Source: CBDBEU01 sp965204565
Lineage (GTDB): Bacteria; Pseudomonadota; Alphaproteobacteria; Rhizobiales; TMED25
NCBI GenBank assembly: GCA_965204565.1
Contig: CBDBEU010000004.1
Coordinates: 62,001 to 126,000, forward strand
Reading direction: 5' to 3'
DNA length: 64,000 bases
The position numbers and the translations under genes were made by a program. Positions 17,406 to 27,125 of the stretch are shown here, one piece after another (the stretch's first letter is position 1; each line of letters begins with the position of its first letter). The notes beneath the pieces are model-generated. The model did no database searches and was not told the DNA's origin. It saw only the letters and a list, made by a program, of their open reading frames with translations.

Positions 17406-18102
17406 TTAGATATCGGGGACTGTCACTGTGCGGTTGTGTTCGATGTCGATAATGCCGTCATGACGCAGGCGGGTGAGCTGGCGGCTGGTGGTTTCAATCG
17501 TCAGGCCGAGAAAATCCGCGATATCGGCACGCGTGAGCGGCAGGTCGAACGACACCGGTGCCAGTTCATGGTCTTCGGCTTCAGGGTCGGGATATGTGGC
17601 AACCAGAAGCAGGAAGCTCGCCATTCTTTCTTGGGCGGTCTTGCGGTCGAGCGTCACCATCCACTCGCGCGCCTCGTCCAGTTCCTGAAGCGATTGTTCA
17701 AGCAGCCGGTGTTCGAGCTCCGGCGATTCGGCCAGCAATCGATCGAGTGCGCGTTTGGGGAAGGAACAAGGTTGACGCCGGTTGCGGCCTCCGCCGTCAC
17801 CTGGCTTTTTTCCTTAAACGGCCGGCCGAGAAAATCCTGGGAGAATTGAAGTCCGACAATCTGGCGCCGGCCATCCGACAGTAGTTTGGAAGCTTGACCA
17901 CGCCGGACATGATGCTCGCATAGTTGGTAATCGGCTCACCCGTGGCAATGAGTTCAGAGCCGGCGGAGACTTCCTTCTGCGTGGTTTGCTTGGCCAGCGC
18001 GAGAAGCTGATCAGGATTGAGTGCGCCGCACACGCCGTGATGGCGTGCTTCGCAGGCACGGCACAGCACCGGAATATCTGAATTATGGACATCTTCACGC
18101 AT
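17406..18102 (-). pseudogene. fnrN: FnrN-type oxygen-sensing Crp/Fnr regulator, frameshifted
   Basis: ATG 18102 starts MREDVHNSDIPVLCRACEAR and has the N-terminal cysteine cluster CRACEARHHGVC (C-x2-C-x7-C), which binds the iron-sulfur cluster in FnrN/Anr. The effector domain (ELIATGEPITNYASIMSGVV) is cut by a one-base frameshift at about 17893; the true continuation is SKLLSDGRRQIVGLQFSQDF. A second shift follows at about 17770. The C-terminal helix-turn-helix is still readable (TRADIADFLGLTIETTSRQL). No active regulator can be made unless these are sequencing errors. It is divergent from bdhA. Confidence 0.8.
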
Positions 18103-18304
18103 GAGCCGCCTCGCCACCCATTGGCAGGTAATGCATTGTCTGCCGGGCGGCAAGATGGGCGCAAAAAATGCCGCTGCCAAATACCGGCTTGCTCAAGGCT
18201 GTGTTGTTGATTTCGCGAGTGCCATTTTTCATCTAGAAGCACAGCCCGATCAAGCCGGGACACTACCATTGCACGTGCCGCTGCCACCAACAGGGAAATC
18301 CGAC

Positions 18305-19087
18305 ATGCTTAATTCCAGGACCGCCGTGGTCACCGGTTCAACCAGCGGTATTGGCCTCGGCATCGCCGAAGCTCTTGCCGGCCAGGGCGCCAATGTGGTG
18401 CTCAACGGTTTTGGCGATAAAGGCGCCATTGAGGAGATTCGCGCCCGTCTCGATGCCGCATCGCAAGGTGAGGTGATCTACAACGGCGCCGACATGACCA
18501 AACCGCAGGAGATCGAGGCATTGATCGATGCGGCCGAAGAGAGATTCGGCGCGGTCGACATCCTGGTCAACAACGCCGGTATCCAGCACATCTCGCCGGT
18601 CGAGGAATTCCCGATCGACAAATGGGATGCGATCATCGCCATCAATCTGTCGAGCGCGTTTCACACCGTTCGCGCGGTGCTCGCCGGAATGAAACAGCGC
18701 AAATGGGGCCGCATCATCAATCTCGCCTCCGCCCACGGCCATGTGGCATCGCCCTATAAGGCGGCCTATGTGGCGGCCAAACACGGCATGCTGGGGCTGA
18801 CCAAGACGGTGGCGCTGGAAGTCGCGCAATCGGGCGTGACCGTCAATGCCGTCTCCCCGGGCTATGTACTGACGCCGCTGGTCGAGGCGCAGATCCCCGA
18901 TACCGCCAGAACGCGCGGCATCACCGAGGAGGAAGTGGTTCGCGACGTGATCCTTGCAGCCCAGCCGACCAAGAGCTTTGTCGGCGTCGATCAGGTGGCA
19001 TCGCTGTGTGTTTATCTCGTGAGCGATGCGGCTTCCCAGATCACCGGGACTTCGTTGTCGATCGATGGCGGCTGGACGGCGCAATAG
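18305..19087 (+). CDS. bdhA: 3-hydroxybutyrate dehydrogenase (SDR family)
   Basis: 260 residues. NAD-binding motif TGSTSGIGLG at about residues 10-19, NNAGIQHISPVEEFP, catalytic serine strand NLASAHGHVASP and YKAAYVAAKHG carrying the YxxxK pair. It ends ITGTSLSIDGGWTAQ. The pattern (NNAGIQH, ASAHG, LTPLVEAQIPD) is that of D-3-hydroxybutyrate dehydrogenase, which oxidises 3-hydroxybutyrate to acetoacetate in polyhydroxybutyrate and ketone-body use. ATG 18305 is chosen because the Rossmann strand begins at once; the frame is open much further upstream, but that part overlaps fnrN. Intact. Confidence 0.85.
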   Translation: MLNSRTAVVTGSTSGIGLGIAEALAGQGANVVLNGFGDKGAIEEIRARLDAASQGEVIYNGADMTKPQEIEALIDAAEERFGAVDILVNNAGIQHISPVEEFPIDKWDAIIAINLSSAFHTVRAVLAGMKQRKWGRIINLASAHGHVASPYKAAYVAAKHGMLGLTKTVALEVAQSGVTVNAVSPGYVLTPLVEAQIPDTARTRGITEEEVVRDVILAAQPTKSFVGVDQVASLCVYLVSDAASQITGTSLSIDGGWTAQ

Positions 19088-19096
19088 ACCGGTACG

Positions 19097-19490
19097 TCAT
19101 GTCGATTGAGACTTGGTCCGCCCGGCAACGCCCGCGCCCTTATCGCTACCTGTTGAGAGCACCTGTTCGACAAATTCAACGCCGGCGTCATCCCATGTGC
19201 GCCGCTTGAAGCGCGCCTCGATTTCCCTCTCGTGCTTGTCAAGTGTCTGGCGCTCGTCGATCAGCTCGCTGATAGCGGCGATCCAAGCCTCGTCATCGTC
19301 CGGGTCCAATGTGGTCGCAAGGCCAAACCCGGCTTGCGGCATGGATGATGTGGCAGAGGTGATGCAATGGTGGCCGAATGCGAGGCTTTCGCTGACAGGT
19401 AGCCCCCAGCCCTCATAGAACGAGGGGTAGACAGTAAACAGGCAATTTTCATAGAGCCAGTCGATGGCATCGTCACTCGCCCGATGAATC
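19097..19490 (-). pseudogene. glycosyltransferase (GT4-like), C-terminal fragment
   Basis: The readable end of a group 1 glycosyltransferase: DDAIDWLYENCLFTVYPSFY, EGWGLPVSESLAFGHHCITS, then in another frame MPQAGFGLATTLDPDDDEAW and a helical tail stopping at 19097. The FYEGWGLPVSE motif is the conserved sugar-nucleotide binding region of this family. The N-terminal two-thirds is gone, replaced at 19491 by an IS21 terminus. One frameshift lies near 19340. Confidence 0.75.
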
Positions 19491-19685
19491 TGTCAACGCC
19501 GGAGCAAAGCTCTACCAGTTGGCCGGAGCAAAAGTCCACCACCAGGCGGAACAGGCTTTGGAGCCTTGGCTGACTTGCGGGAGTTCGATCTTGGCGTCTT
19601 GTGGTGCCGCGGCGGCCTTGTTTGAGGCGAAGCTCTCGCCATCCATCTTCGGATGTGGACATGACGGGTGAGCCGGTCGAGCAGC
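19491..19685 (-). mobile_element. IS21-family element, terminal remnant
   Basis: Starts with the IS21 terminal sequence TGTCAACGCCGGAGCAAA and includes the end of an istB-like gene (read on the minus strand: DGESFAS region). The same 190 bp is found at 26440-26629 in the other orientation. It inserted into, or was joined to, the glycosyltransferase gene. Confidence 0.7.
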
Positions 19686-19689
19686 CTTG

Positions 19690-20045
19690 CTCGACGAGAT
19701 CGGCGTCAACACCAGAATGGCCCGCCTCTACGGTTGGCCTTGTCTACGTGCTGAGTGACCGCAAATTTGCCGGTCCGATCAATGGATACGAACAGCTACA
19801 GCCTGCCCTCGGCGGTCTGGACCTCGGCGATGTCCATGTGGAAGACCCCGATTGGATAGCTCTTGAAACGCTGCCGCTTTGGTGTGTCACCTTCGACGTC
19901 AGGCAAGCGCGATAGGCCATGCCGTTGCAGGCATCGATGCAGCGCTCTTCGAGCCGGGCGTTCAGGGCATCCGGGATCGGCTTTCGATCGCGGAAATGCC
20001 GGCGCCGGATTACACTCGGTAAATCCATGTCGATCACTCCATAAT
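19690..20045 (-). mobile_element. IS481-like transposase remnant
   Basis: The minus strand begins MDLPSVIRRRHFRDRKPIPD, then ALNARLEERCIDACNGMAYR, and in another frame FHMDIAEVQTAEGRLYLFVS and IDRTGKFAVTQHVDKANRR. The second block is the IS481 integrase core around the first catalytic aspartate (HMDIAEV). It is frameshifted and cut by the IS21 remnant. A 30-bp identical piece of it survives at 3710-3739. Confidence 0.65.
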
Positions 20046-20228
20046 CCCCCGACTCCAAAGCCGGGAAAGAGGTTGCAACATGGATCGCTTCCCAGTGCGA
20101 AATTTATCACCCGCCCGCGTCAACTCTCACTGAAAATCAACAGTTGAGGGCCCGTTCGAAGTAGGCTTTGTCGTCTCTCCACATACGCTGAAATGCCATT
20201 CCTCGGACAATGAACATTGTTTGGTTCA

Positions 20229-20590
20229 TCAAGGCGCGTTTCTTAACACTTTTCTAGGCGCTACATCTGCCAAGCACTTGTCCCAGATGGCATCGAGCGT
20301 TTCGATATAGCGTGAGGCGCCGGGCACGACTGCATTCAAAGTTTCATCATCGACGCGTGCCAACGCAAGATAATCCATGGTCACATGAAACAGTGGACCA
20401 GAGTACCGATCCCAAATGAAATCAATAAGGTCCGTAAGCGACGAACCATCTTGCGTCAGTTTCTGCGAGAAACGTTCGATCAGCGCTGCTGCTGCTTCGA
20501 GTAAAAGTGAAAAAGCCGCTGCAAACAGGGCCGCTCTCGTCGGGAAGTGGTGCAACAAAGCGTCTTGGCTCACTTCCGCGGGCCGCGCAA
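20229..20590 (-). pseudogene. TetR-family regulator, truncated
   Basis: Begins inside the helix-turn-helix (VSQDALLHHFPTRAALFAAA) and continues through the ligand-binding helices to a stop at 20229. The first helices of the DNA-binding domain are missing, and the start region is fused to unrelated sequence at about 20590. The C terminus is also short for the family. The 190 bp before it (20046-20228) show no gene I can support. Confidence 0.7.
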
Positions 20591-20609
20591 TGTTGTGGGT
20601 CGATGTGTT

Positions 20610-20879
20610 CTGAAGGTCTCTCGCTTCGATGCAAGAAAGAGCGGCTCGATGAAATTATCGCCATGTACGAAGACATGGGCGCGCCTGTTTTCAATCCGCA
20701 CCGTTACACGCTGGAAGAAGGAGGCATGAAACAGACCGATGACGTTCAGCTTGCCTTCAAGGGCCAAACCGACCCGAAAGGTTTGGCTCAACCCCAGCGT
20801 ATATCGCGTTCCACGATCCGGATTTCCAATCCAACAACCGGCAGACCTATCTGTTTCCGGCATTAACGCGGCACGGGTG
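20610..20879 (+). pseudogene. FAD-linked oxidase (GlcD-like), C-terminal fragment
   Basis: The reading KERLDEIIAMYEDMGAPVFN, PHRYTLEEGGMKQTDDVQLA, FKGQTDPKGL is the cap-domain end of a GlcD/lactate dehydrogenase-type FAD oxidase. A frameshift near 20795 separates it from its natural end AFHDPDFQSNNRQTYLFPAL, stopping at 20879. The FAD-binding part is absent. It is fused at its 5' end to the tetR stump region. Confidence 0.7.
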
Positions 20880-20885
20880 AGGAAA

Positions 20886-21410
20886 ATGCAGGTTCTCCTG
20901 ATCCATACGCATCCATGCGCGAAAGCTTCAATACGGCGCTGCGCGACACCGCAATTGCAACATTGGAGAGGGCGGCCACGAGGTGAGGATCGCCGACCTT
21001 TATCAGCAAGGTTTTGATCCGGTGATGTTGGCTGAGGAAAGGCGCGGCTACCATACGCCGGGCGACAATGAACTGCCGGTGCGCACGAATTTGCACGTCT
21101 CAAATGAGCGGAGATGCTGGTTTTCGTCTATTCCACCCGGTGGTACGGCCTGCCGGCGATGCTCAAGGGCCGGCTCACCAATATTCGCAAGATCGCGGTG
21201 ATCAGCACCTGCGGCGCGCCTTGGCTGTGGATGAAATTTGTCAGCGACCCCGGCCGGCGGACACTGACACGTGGTGCGCGCGCCATTTGCCATCCGAAAT
21301 GCCGCGCCATCTGGCTCGCGCATTACCGCATCGATTCATTGAGTGTGGAAAGCTGGCGGGACTTTCTGATGCAGGTTGAAAAGCAACTTGGCCGATTCTG
21401 CGCCCGCTAG
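20886..21410 (+). pseudogene. NAD(P)H-quinone oxidoreductase (flavodoxin-fold), frameshifted
   Basis: ATG 20886 begins MQVLLIHTHP; after one shift it reads RESFNTALRDTAIATLERAG and EVRIADLYQQGFDPVMLAEE. A further frame gives MLVFVYSTRWYGLPAMLKGR (normally VFVYPTWWYGLPAMLKG, the FMN/substrate loop), then NIRKIAVISTCGAPWLWMKF to a stop at 21410. These motifs are those of KefF/MdaB-type reductases. At least two frame changes and a deletion are present. It lies directly behind the FAD-oxidase fragment. Confidence 0.7.
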
Positions 21411-21449
21411 AGCGCAATCCCATCTAATTTTAATCAGATCTGCGCTCTA
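21408..21449. repeat. imperfect intergenic palindrome
   Basis: AGAGCGCA at the left pairs with TGCGCTCT at the right, and inside it ATCT...AGAT flank an AATTTTAAT core. The left arm overlaps the stop codon of the preceding pseudogene. It could be a terminator or a copy of a short palindromic repeat of the kind dispersed in Hyphomicrobiales; I see no second copy in this window. Confidence 0.5.
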
Positions 21450-21588
21450 TCTGTCTGTTTTAGAATCATAATCTTATCAATCCTCGCTTCGCTCCGGTCG
21501 GATTATACTCCAGGGCGCTCGGTTGATCAGCATTTTATGACTAATCTAGGCCAGACGGGTGGCAGGTCGACACGCCGGGGTCACAGAC

Positions 21589-22062
21589 CCGGGCCTTGCT
21601 GCGGCGGGTCGAGATCCTGACCGAAGGCAATCAGATGGCCGTCGAGATCGCGAATATCGAACTCCCGACAGCATAGGGCATGTTTTCAACACCGCGGTCG
21701 ATTTCCACGCCGCGGTCTGAGAATTCCTAGTGCACGGCATCAACATCATCGACATAGATATAGGCGACCCAATACTGGCTGTGCGGAATAGTGCCGTCGC
21801 GGACCTGGTCGAGAAAAACCATCACGGCATCTCGTCCGACAATGCAAAAGCAGGGTGGATCGCCCCACATGCCGCCTTGGAGTAAAACCGTGCACTTGCG
21901 ACCACGTCCCTGACTTGCAGGCCGGCCGAAGAGTGAAGGCAACGCGGAGTGTTCATGGCGCATTCGCGTTTCAAACCGATTGATGTCGATTGGCAACAAT
22001 CGCAAACGCACTATTTTCATACAAGCAATGTTGGATTGACGCCCATCATCAGGTGACGTCAT
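21589..22062 (-). pseudogene. VOC-family protein, broken
   Basis: Recognisable pieces are GGMWGDPPCFCIVGRDAVMV, FLDQVRDGTIPHSQYWVAYI and YVDDVDAVH, then an in-frame TAG (21727-21729), EFSDRGVEIDRGVENMPYAV, and after a one-base shift REFDIRDLDGHLIAFGQDL. These are the second half of a glyoxalase/dioxygenase-superfamily protein. The N-terminal part is garbled. Confidence 0.65.
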
Positions 22063-22119
22063 GCTTTGACTCGTGCAATTGTTGGCTGGGTTCCAGATTC
22101 TAAAAAAGGAGAGAACAAA

Positions 22120-22350
22120 ATGAAAAAGCTACTCACAGGCGTCGCTGTTTTCGGATTGGCTGCCGTCTTGACAAATGGCATTGAAGCTTCCGTATCAGGA
22201 ACCATCAAGGGGAGCACGCCATCAGCGGCGAGCACGAGCATCATTGCTCATGGTGAGCATTATAACTGCACTCAGGGACCGCGAGGCTGGTGGCACGTGA
22301 ACTCGCAGATCACCGGATTGCCAAGGTTCTGCATTCTCGGCCGTAGCTGA
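22120..22350 (+). CDS. small exported protein, function unknown
   Basis: 76 residues. ATG 22120 follows aaaaggagagaacaaa, a strong ribosome site. Signal peptide MKKLLTGVAVFGLAAVLTNG with cleavage near IEASVSG. The mature part has two cysteines (HYNCTQGPRGWWHVN and LPRFCILGRS) that could form one disulfide. No family recognised. It looks intact and is isolated between pseudogenes. Confidence 0.55.
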   Translation: MKKLLTGVAVFGLAAVLTNGIEASVSGTIKGSTPSAASTSIIAHGEHYNCTQGPRGWWHVNSQITGLPRFCILGRS

Positions 22351-22412
22351 CCGAACACTGCCAAGCGCTCCGGCGGCTACTGTGCCGGCATCATCACCGG
22401 GCATCTCAGGCG

Positions 22413-22601
22413 GTGAATTCAAACTCGCCCATGGATGGCATGGTGCTTGCCGATGGCGTCAGGGATGGGGATGTCATCTTCACCGGGGTAGCTACCGGTA
22501 TGCCTGCCCGTGCCCATATCGCGGTGGCGACGGCGGATATTGATCGGCTGGGCGATTACCCGTTGGTTCTGAAGGGTGTGGGCCTGCACCACGACGCTTG
22601 A
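22413..22601 (+). pseudogene. unrecognised C-terminal fragment
   Basis: A short reading, DGMVLADGVRDGDVIFTGVA, TGMPARAHIAVATADIDRLG, DYPLVLKGVGLHHDA, has normal codon use and the look of the end of a globular enzyme. There is no ribosome site at its first ATG and no upstream continuation. I cannot name a family. Confidence 0.3.
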
Positions 22602-22682
22602 TTGAGACCAGCGAACATCTCTCATTCATAGTTGACGCGCGAGTTCGGTAATCGAGCCCGCGCGTCAATCAGGTGTGGCCAG

Positions 22683-23966
22683 TCAGTTAGCAGACGTTCC
22701 CGCTTTCTCGCGCAACGCTTCCCAGTTGACCGTGCGGGCGGTACGTGGCGGAGGCGCCTGCTGCGAGGTAGGCAGGGCATGCGCGTCTTCGTCCGGCGCG
22801 ACCATTTGATGAGCTGTTTCAAAGGTCTGTTCGGGTGATTCCAGGGCAGGCTCTGAGTCCGCTGTGACCTCGACCGGCTCATTTTGCTCGCCCGTGAGAC
22901 CGCCAAAGCGTGTCGAGGCGGCTCTCCACATCGACACGAGCTTCTCAAGCAGTTCCCGGTTCTGGGTGCGATTGCCGCTGTTTTCAGCGCGCTCAACCGT
23001 CTTGCGGTGAGGCGGGGCGTCAGAGGCGACAGACGAGAATCGCGAGCGCATCGGCAAAGAGACAGCATCGCCGAATGCAATCGCTTGCGCTCGCCGATCG
23101 AGGGCAGGCTGGTCAACATGCCGGCAGCTGATTCAACCACGGCCGCTCTGATGATCGCCTGATCGGCGTCGTTGGACATGCGCATGGCAAAAATGGTGTT
23201 GCACTGCGACAGGATCGTCGGATCGATTTCAAATGGCCGCTGACTGACCAGACAGATCGAAAGATTGTATTTGCGGCCTTCCTTGGCAATACGCGAGATC
23301 GCCTTGCGAGTCGGCCCAAATCCGAGTGCTTTTGAAGCGGGAATGTATCTATGTGCTTCCTCACACACCACCAGCAGCGCGCCGTTCGACCAGACATTGA
23401 AGTCGAAAGTCAACCGACACAAAACCGCAACCAGCGCATCGACCACTTCTGTCGGAAAGTCGGCGATTTCCATGATGGTGATCGGCTTGCCGTCGGCGGG
23501 TACGCGGAACAGCCTGCCAAACACATCGGTCATGGTGTCCTTGATGGTGCGTTGGCTGAACATGAAAGCGTAGCGCGGATCAAAGGAGACGGCTTCGATG
23601 CGTGCCTTGAGGCGCTTGTAGCTGGAGATGTTCTCGCGCTCGGCCAGGCTGTCCATACGATTCTCGATCAGCTTGATCAGATCCGAAAGCCTATAGGGCA
23701 CTGGCATATCGATGGTGAACGCAGCTTCAATGCGCGCCGTCAAGACGCTCGACGACGCGATTGAGAAGCAGTGAAACCGCACATGTCTTGCCGGTGCCGG
23801 TGGAGCTGAAGACGGCGAAATGGCGTCCGTAAATGCTCTCGATATTGACCCGCGCCTGCGCCATTGATTGGGGCACCAATGTGCCAACGGTGACGCTCTG
23901 TTCCAAATTGTTGACGTGGACCGCAATGGTTTCTTCTTCAGTCAGCCAATAGGCCGGGTCGAACAA
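22683..23966 (-). pseudogene. HerA/DUF87-type ATPase, truncated and internally deleted
   Basis: Starts within the protein at FDPAYWLTEEETIAVHVNN, with Walker A FSSTGTGKT. A deletion after RVVERLDGAH removes the next segment, and the frame changes to IEAAFTIDMPVPYRLSDLIK. The Walker B region follows (NGALLVVCEEAHRYIP), with RKAISRIAKEGRKYNLSICL and VSQRPFEIDPTILSQCNTIF typical of HerA-like hexameric ATPases. A last frameshift near 23060 precedes the C terminus ending LREKAGTSAN. The N-terminal barrel is absent; an IS5-family element lies just upstream (24028). Confidence 0.75.
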
Positions 23967-24027
23967 TCTGGGATATTACGAGATGCCGCAGTGGAACTTT
24001 ATGTCGCCGCTTTCCAAACATCTATCC

Positions 24028-24761
24028 AAGGTCTGACCCCAATAACCGTCTTCCCGATTTGATCCGAGGATGGTTCATTGCCTCCGATGAGGAGGTAACG
24101 AGATGTATGATTTCTCCTGGTTTTCCGATTCTCAGTGGGCTCGAATCGCGCCGCTTCTGCCGACCGATGTGCGCAGCAAGAAGCGCGTTGATGATCGTCG
24201 TGTGCCGAGCGGGATCGTCCATGCGCTGTGCCGTGGGCGGTCGCCGGGCTGGCTGCGCCGATATCTACGGGCCGAAGAAGACGCTCTGCAACCGCTTCGT
24301 CCGCCGGGCCGAGCGCGCGGTATATGGGAAGGTATCTTCAGCGCTCCGGCAGGTGCTGAGGATACGCCTGACCGGCTGTTCATCGACAGCTCCTGCATCA
24401 AGGTTCATCGCTGCGCCGGCGGCGGAAAAAGGCGGCCTTGGCCCATTTATCGGCCGCACCAAAGGCGGACGCAACACCGGGCTCTACGCCGTACTTGTCG
24501 CCGGCAAAGGCCGGGAACTGCGCGAACGGCTTGAAGAGCGCGGGACCGGGCCCGTCATCCCGCCGCGAAAGAACCGCAAGATCCGATATCACGACGATCA
24601 GGCCATCTACAGGGAGCGAGATATCATCGAACGCATGTTCTGCCGCCTCAAAGACCGGCGGCGCATCGCAACTCGCTTCGAGCGCACCATTAAAAACGTC
24701 ACGGCAGCTATCGCGCTCGCCGCAGCCCTCATCTCATGGCTATAATGAGTCCCGACCCTAA
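24028..24761 (+). mobile_element. IS5-family (IS427-like) element with internal deletion
   Basis: The left terminus near ggtctgacccc and the right terminus near gagtcccgaccctaag face each other. The transposase starts at ATG 24103 (MYDFSWFSDSQWARIAPLLP) and continues in the overlapping +1/-1 frame (IYGPKKTLCNRFVRRAERAV, then GGLGPFIGRTKGGRNTGLYA, YRERDIIERMFCRLKDRRRI), as in the two-frame IS427 group. Compared with the fragment at 14.2 kb, the segment with ADKGYDSD is missing, so about 50 codons are deleted and the copy should be inactive. Confidence 0.8.
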
Positions 24762-24853
24762 GCTGTTGCGGGGTTGACGCCCCAGCTGGCTCGGCCTAAG
24801 TGAAGGGCCTTCCGTCGCTAGAATGCCACATAACTGGGTGCGACGGAATCTGA

Positions 24854-24930
<77 letters not shown>

Positions 24931-24934
24931 CCGA

Positions 24935-25229
24935 GAGCCGTACTTGCTGATCGTGAGTTCGGCCCTTGATTCTTTTCGGTACCAGCGATGTTGAGCACAG
25001 CGGCGAGTTCGCCGTGGAGTTCGATGTCGACTTGGCCGCGTTTGACGCCAGGAAGAATCAGGACCTTGTCGATCATCAAGCGGATGACTGAGCGCGCCTC
25101 GGTGGCGATGTCCGGATTGTTGAGCTCAGTCTCAAGGTGTTCGACCTTGCGACTGTAGATCTCGGACAGGTTGGGATGCAAAGTCGGCGTTGGCGGTTCA
25201 GTAGGTATCACTTCCAACTGGGCCTGACC
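24935..25229 (-). pseudogene. serine site-specific recombinase, C-terminal fragment
   Basis: The reading QLEVIPTEPPTPTLHPNLSE, IYSRKVEHLETELNNPDIAT, EARSVIRLMIDKVLILPGVK, IELHGELAAVLNIAGTEKN is the coiled-coil and C-terminal zinc-domain end of a large serine recombinase. The catalytic and DNA-binding parts are absent because an IS21 element begins at 25230. The 3' end runs up to, and in frame into, the 3' end of the initiator tRNA, which suggests that an element was once integrated next to the tRNA. Confidence 0.75.
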
Positions 25230-26629
25230 TGAGAACGCTGGAGCGATGCTCCCCCGGTGAAGCGGCCCGATTGGCCGGAGTGATATTCCACCATTGACAG
25301 CCTTCGTGCCTTTGGCAGAGGGCGGGGGATGAAGGGTGTGGCGGTTTACGTTCAGGTACGGCGTGCGGTTTTGTTGAAGGGATGAGCCGGCGCGAAGCAG
25401 CGGGATTGTTCGGGATCGATCGGCGCACGGTCGACAGGATGCTGCGGTATTCGGTGCCTCCCGGCGATCGGCGCAAGAAGCCTCCGGCGTGCCCGAAGCT
25501 CGATCCGTTTGTCGGCATCATCGACCGGATTCTCGAGGAAGACGGCCAGCGCCCGAACAAGCAGCGTCACATCTCGAAGCGGATATTCGAACGCCTGCGC
25601 GATGAGCACGGTTTTACCGGTGGCATCACGATTGTGAAGGATCATGTCTTTGCGGCGCGTCAGCGTCGGCGCGAGATGTATGTGCCGCTGTGCCATGGGC
25701 CGGGTCATGTCCGGGTGGACTTCGGTGAGGCGCTTGCGGTGATCACCGGTGTCGAACGCAGGATCCACTTCTTGGCGATGGATGTGCCGCAGAGCGACGC
25801 CTGCTTCGTCAAGGCCTGTCCGGCCTCGACGACGGAAGCGTTCCGCGATGGCAATGTGTCGGCTTTTGCCTTCTTCAGTGGCGTGCCGCTATCGATCCTC
25901 CACGACAACACCGGGATTGCCGTTGCCCACATCATGGGAGAGGGCCGCCGGCAGCGGACCCGGGTCTTCAGCGAACCGATCTCCCATTATCTGTTCGAGG
26001 ATCGTTTTGGCCGTCCGGGCAAAGGCAATAACAAGGGCAGGGTCGAGAGATCGGTTGGCGATGCCCGTCGCAACTACATGGTGCGGCTGCCTCGGTTTGA
26101 GAGCTTTGAGGCGTTCAATGCCCGGCTCGAAGCACAGTGCCGGCACCGGATGCAGGACAGACTGCGTGGTTACCTGGAAACGATCGGCAAGCGGCCGGAG
26201 CAGGATCCTGCCCGTTTCCGGGATCTGCCGGCTGGTCCTGCGATGCCTGCGACAAGCGCACCGCCCGGGTGAGTTCTCCGTCGCCGGTTCGCTACCGCGG
26301 CAATGACTACCCGGTTCCGACAGCCTGCGGGCACCGCGAGGTTCCGGTCCGCGGCTATGTCCATGAGGTGGCGGTCTCCGGTGGTGCCGAGGGGATCGAT
26401 CATGCCCGTTATCTCCTGCGCGCTGCCGGGCCGGAGCCGATCGACCGGGAACGGCGCATGGTCGAACGGCTCACCCATCATGTCCAAATTCCGGAGATGA
26501 ATGGCGAGAGCTTCCGCCTCAAACAAGGCCGCCGCGGCACCACAAGACGCCAAGATCGAACTCCCGCAAGTCAGCCAAGGCTCCAAAGCCTGTCCCGCCT
26601 GGTGGTGGACTTTTGCTCCGGCGTTGACA
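25230..26629 (+). mobile_element. IS21-family element with about 1 kb deleted
   Basis: The left end TGAGAACGCTGGAGCGATGC and right end (read inward) TGTCAACGCCGGAGCAAAAG are inverted repeats starting with TG, as in IS21. The length is 1400 bp against roughly 2.4 kb for intact IS21 elements. It contains most of istA, then jumps to the last part of istB (ERRMVERLTHHVQIPEMNGE). A second right end is at 19491-19685. Confidence 0.8.
25329..26450 (+). pseudogene. istA: IS21 transposase IstA, frameshifted and 3'-truncated
   Basis: The start MKGVAVYVQVRRAVLLKG is one base out of frame with the main part, which begins GMSRREAAGLFGIDRRTVDR (helix-turn-helix). The integrase core follows: HVRVDFGEALAVITGVERRI (first D), LSILHDNTGIAVAHI (second D) and GNNKGRVERSVGDARRNYMV (E). 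Near 26260 another shift leads to CDKRTARVSSPSPVRYRGND, and the gene then fuses to istB sequence. All three catalytic residues survive, but the protein is not continuous. Confidence 0.75.
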
Positions 26630-26689
26630 CCTATGCTAGCTAGGTTCTGCTTGCACGCTGGATAGGCGCTGAGGAATATAGAATTCTCG

Positions 26690-27060
26690 CCTATTACTGG
26701 TTGTTGCTAACGATTCTCGGCATCTTGTCACCGATCGGCCTCGAGCCGGGTTTGCACGCTCGCCGGTGTTATGCCGGGGTGAGATCTCATATGTCCGGCC
26801 AGCGCCATTTCCTGAGCCGCCATTGGCTTGCGCGGCGCATGGCCCCGGTTCGGGTCGGGACCCGCTGTCGCCGGTCGGCCGACGCCGCATCAGCGCTTTG
26901 TAGATGTAGGACGGGCTCACGCCAAACGTCGCTGCCGCCTGCCTCACCGCCATCCCGCCGTCTACCGCCGAAAGAACCCGATCCCGCAAATCCTGCGAAC
27001 AGCGCTGTCCAGATCTCCAACCCATGATGCCGCCTCCATCTTGCGGCATGCCGTGAATCA
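26690..27060 (-). mobile_element. IS630-family transposase, N-terminal remnant
   Basis: The minus strand from about 27025 reads MGWRSGQRCSQDLRDRVLSA, VDGGMAVRQAAATFGVSPSY and IYKALMRRRPTGDSG, the helix-turn-helix start of an IS630-type transposase. Then come scrambled frames including HNTGERAN. The catalytic domain is missing. It adjoins the right end of the IS21 element. Confidence 0.7.
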
Positions 27061-27125
27061 CATCAGTGCGCGATTAGAAACCCCCAAACGATTCCGCTCA
27101 TCGTGAAGACGCTCTAGGAGCGGCT

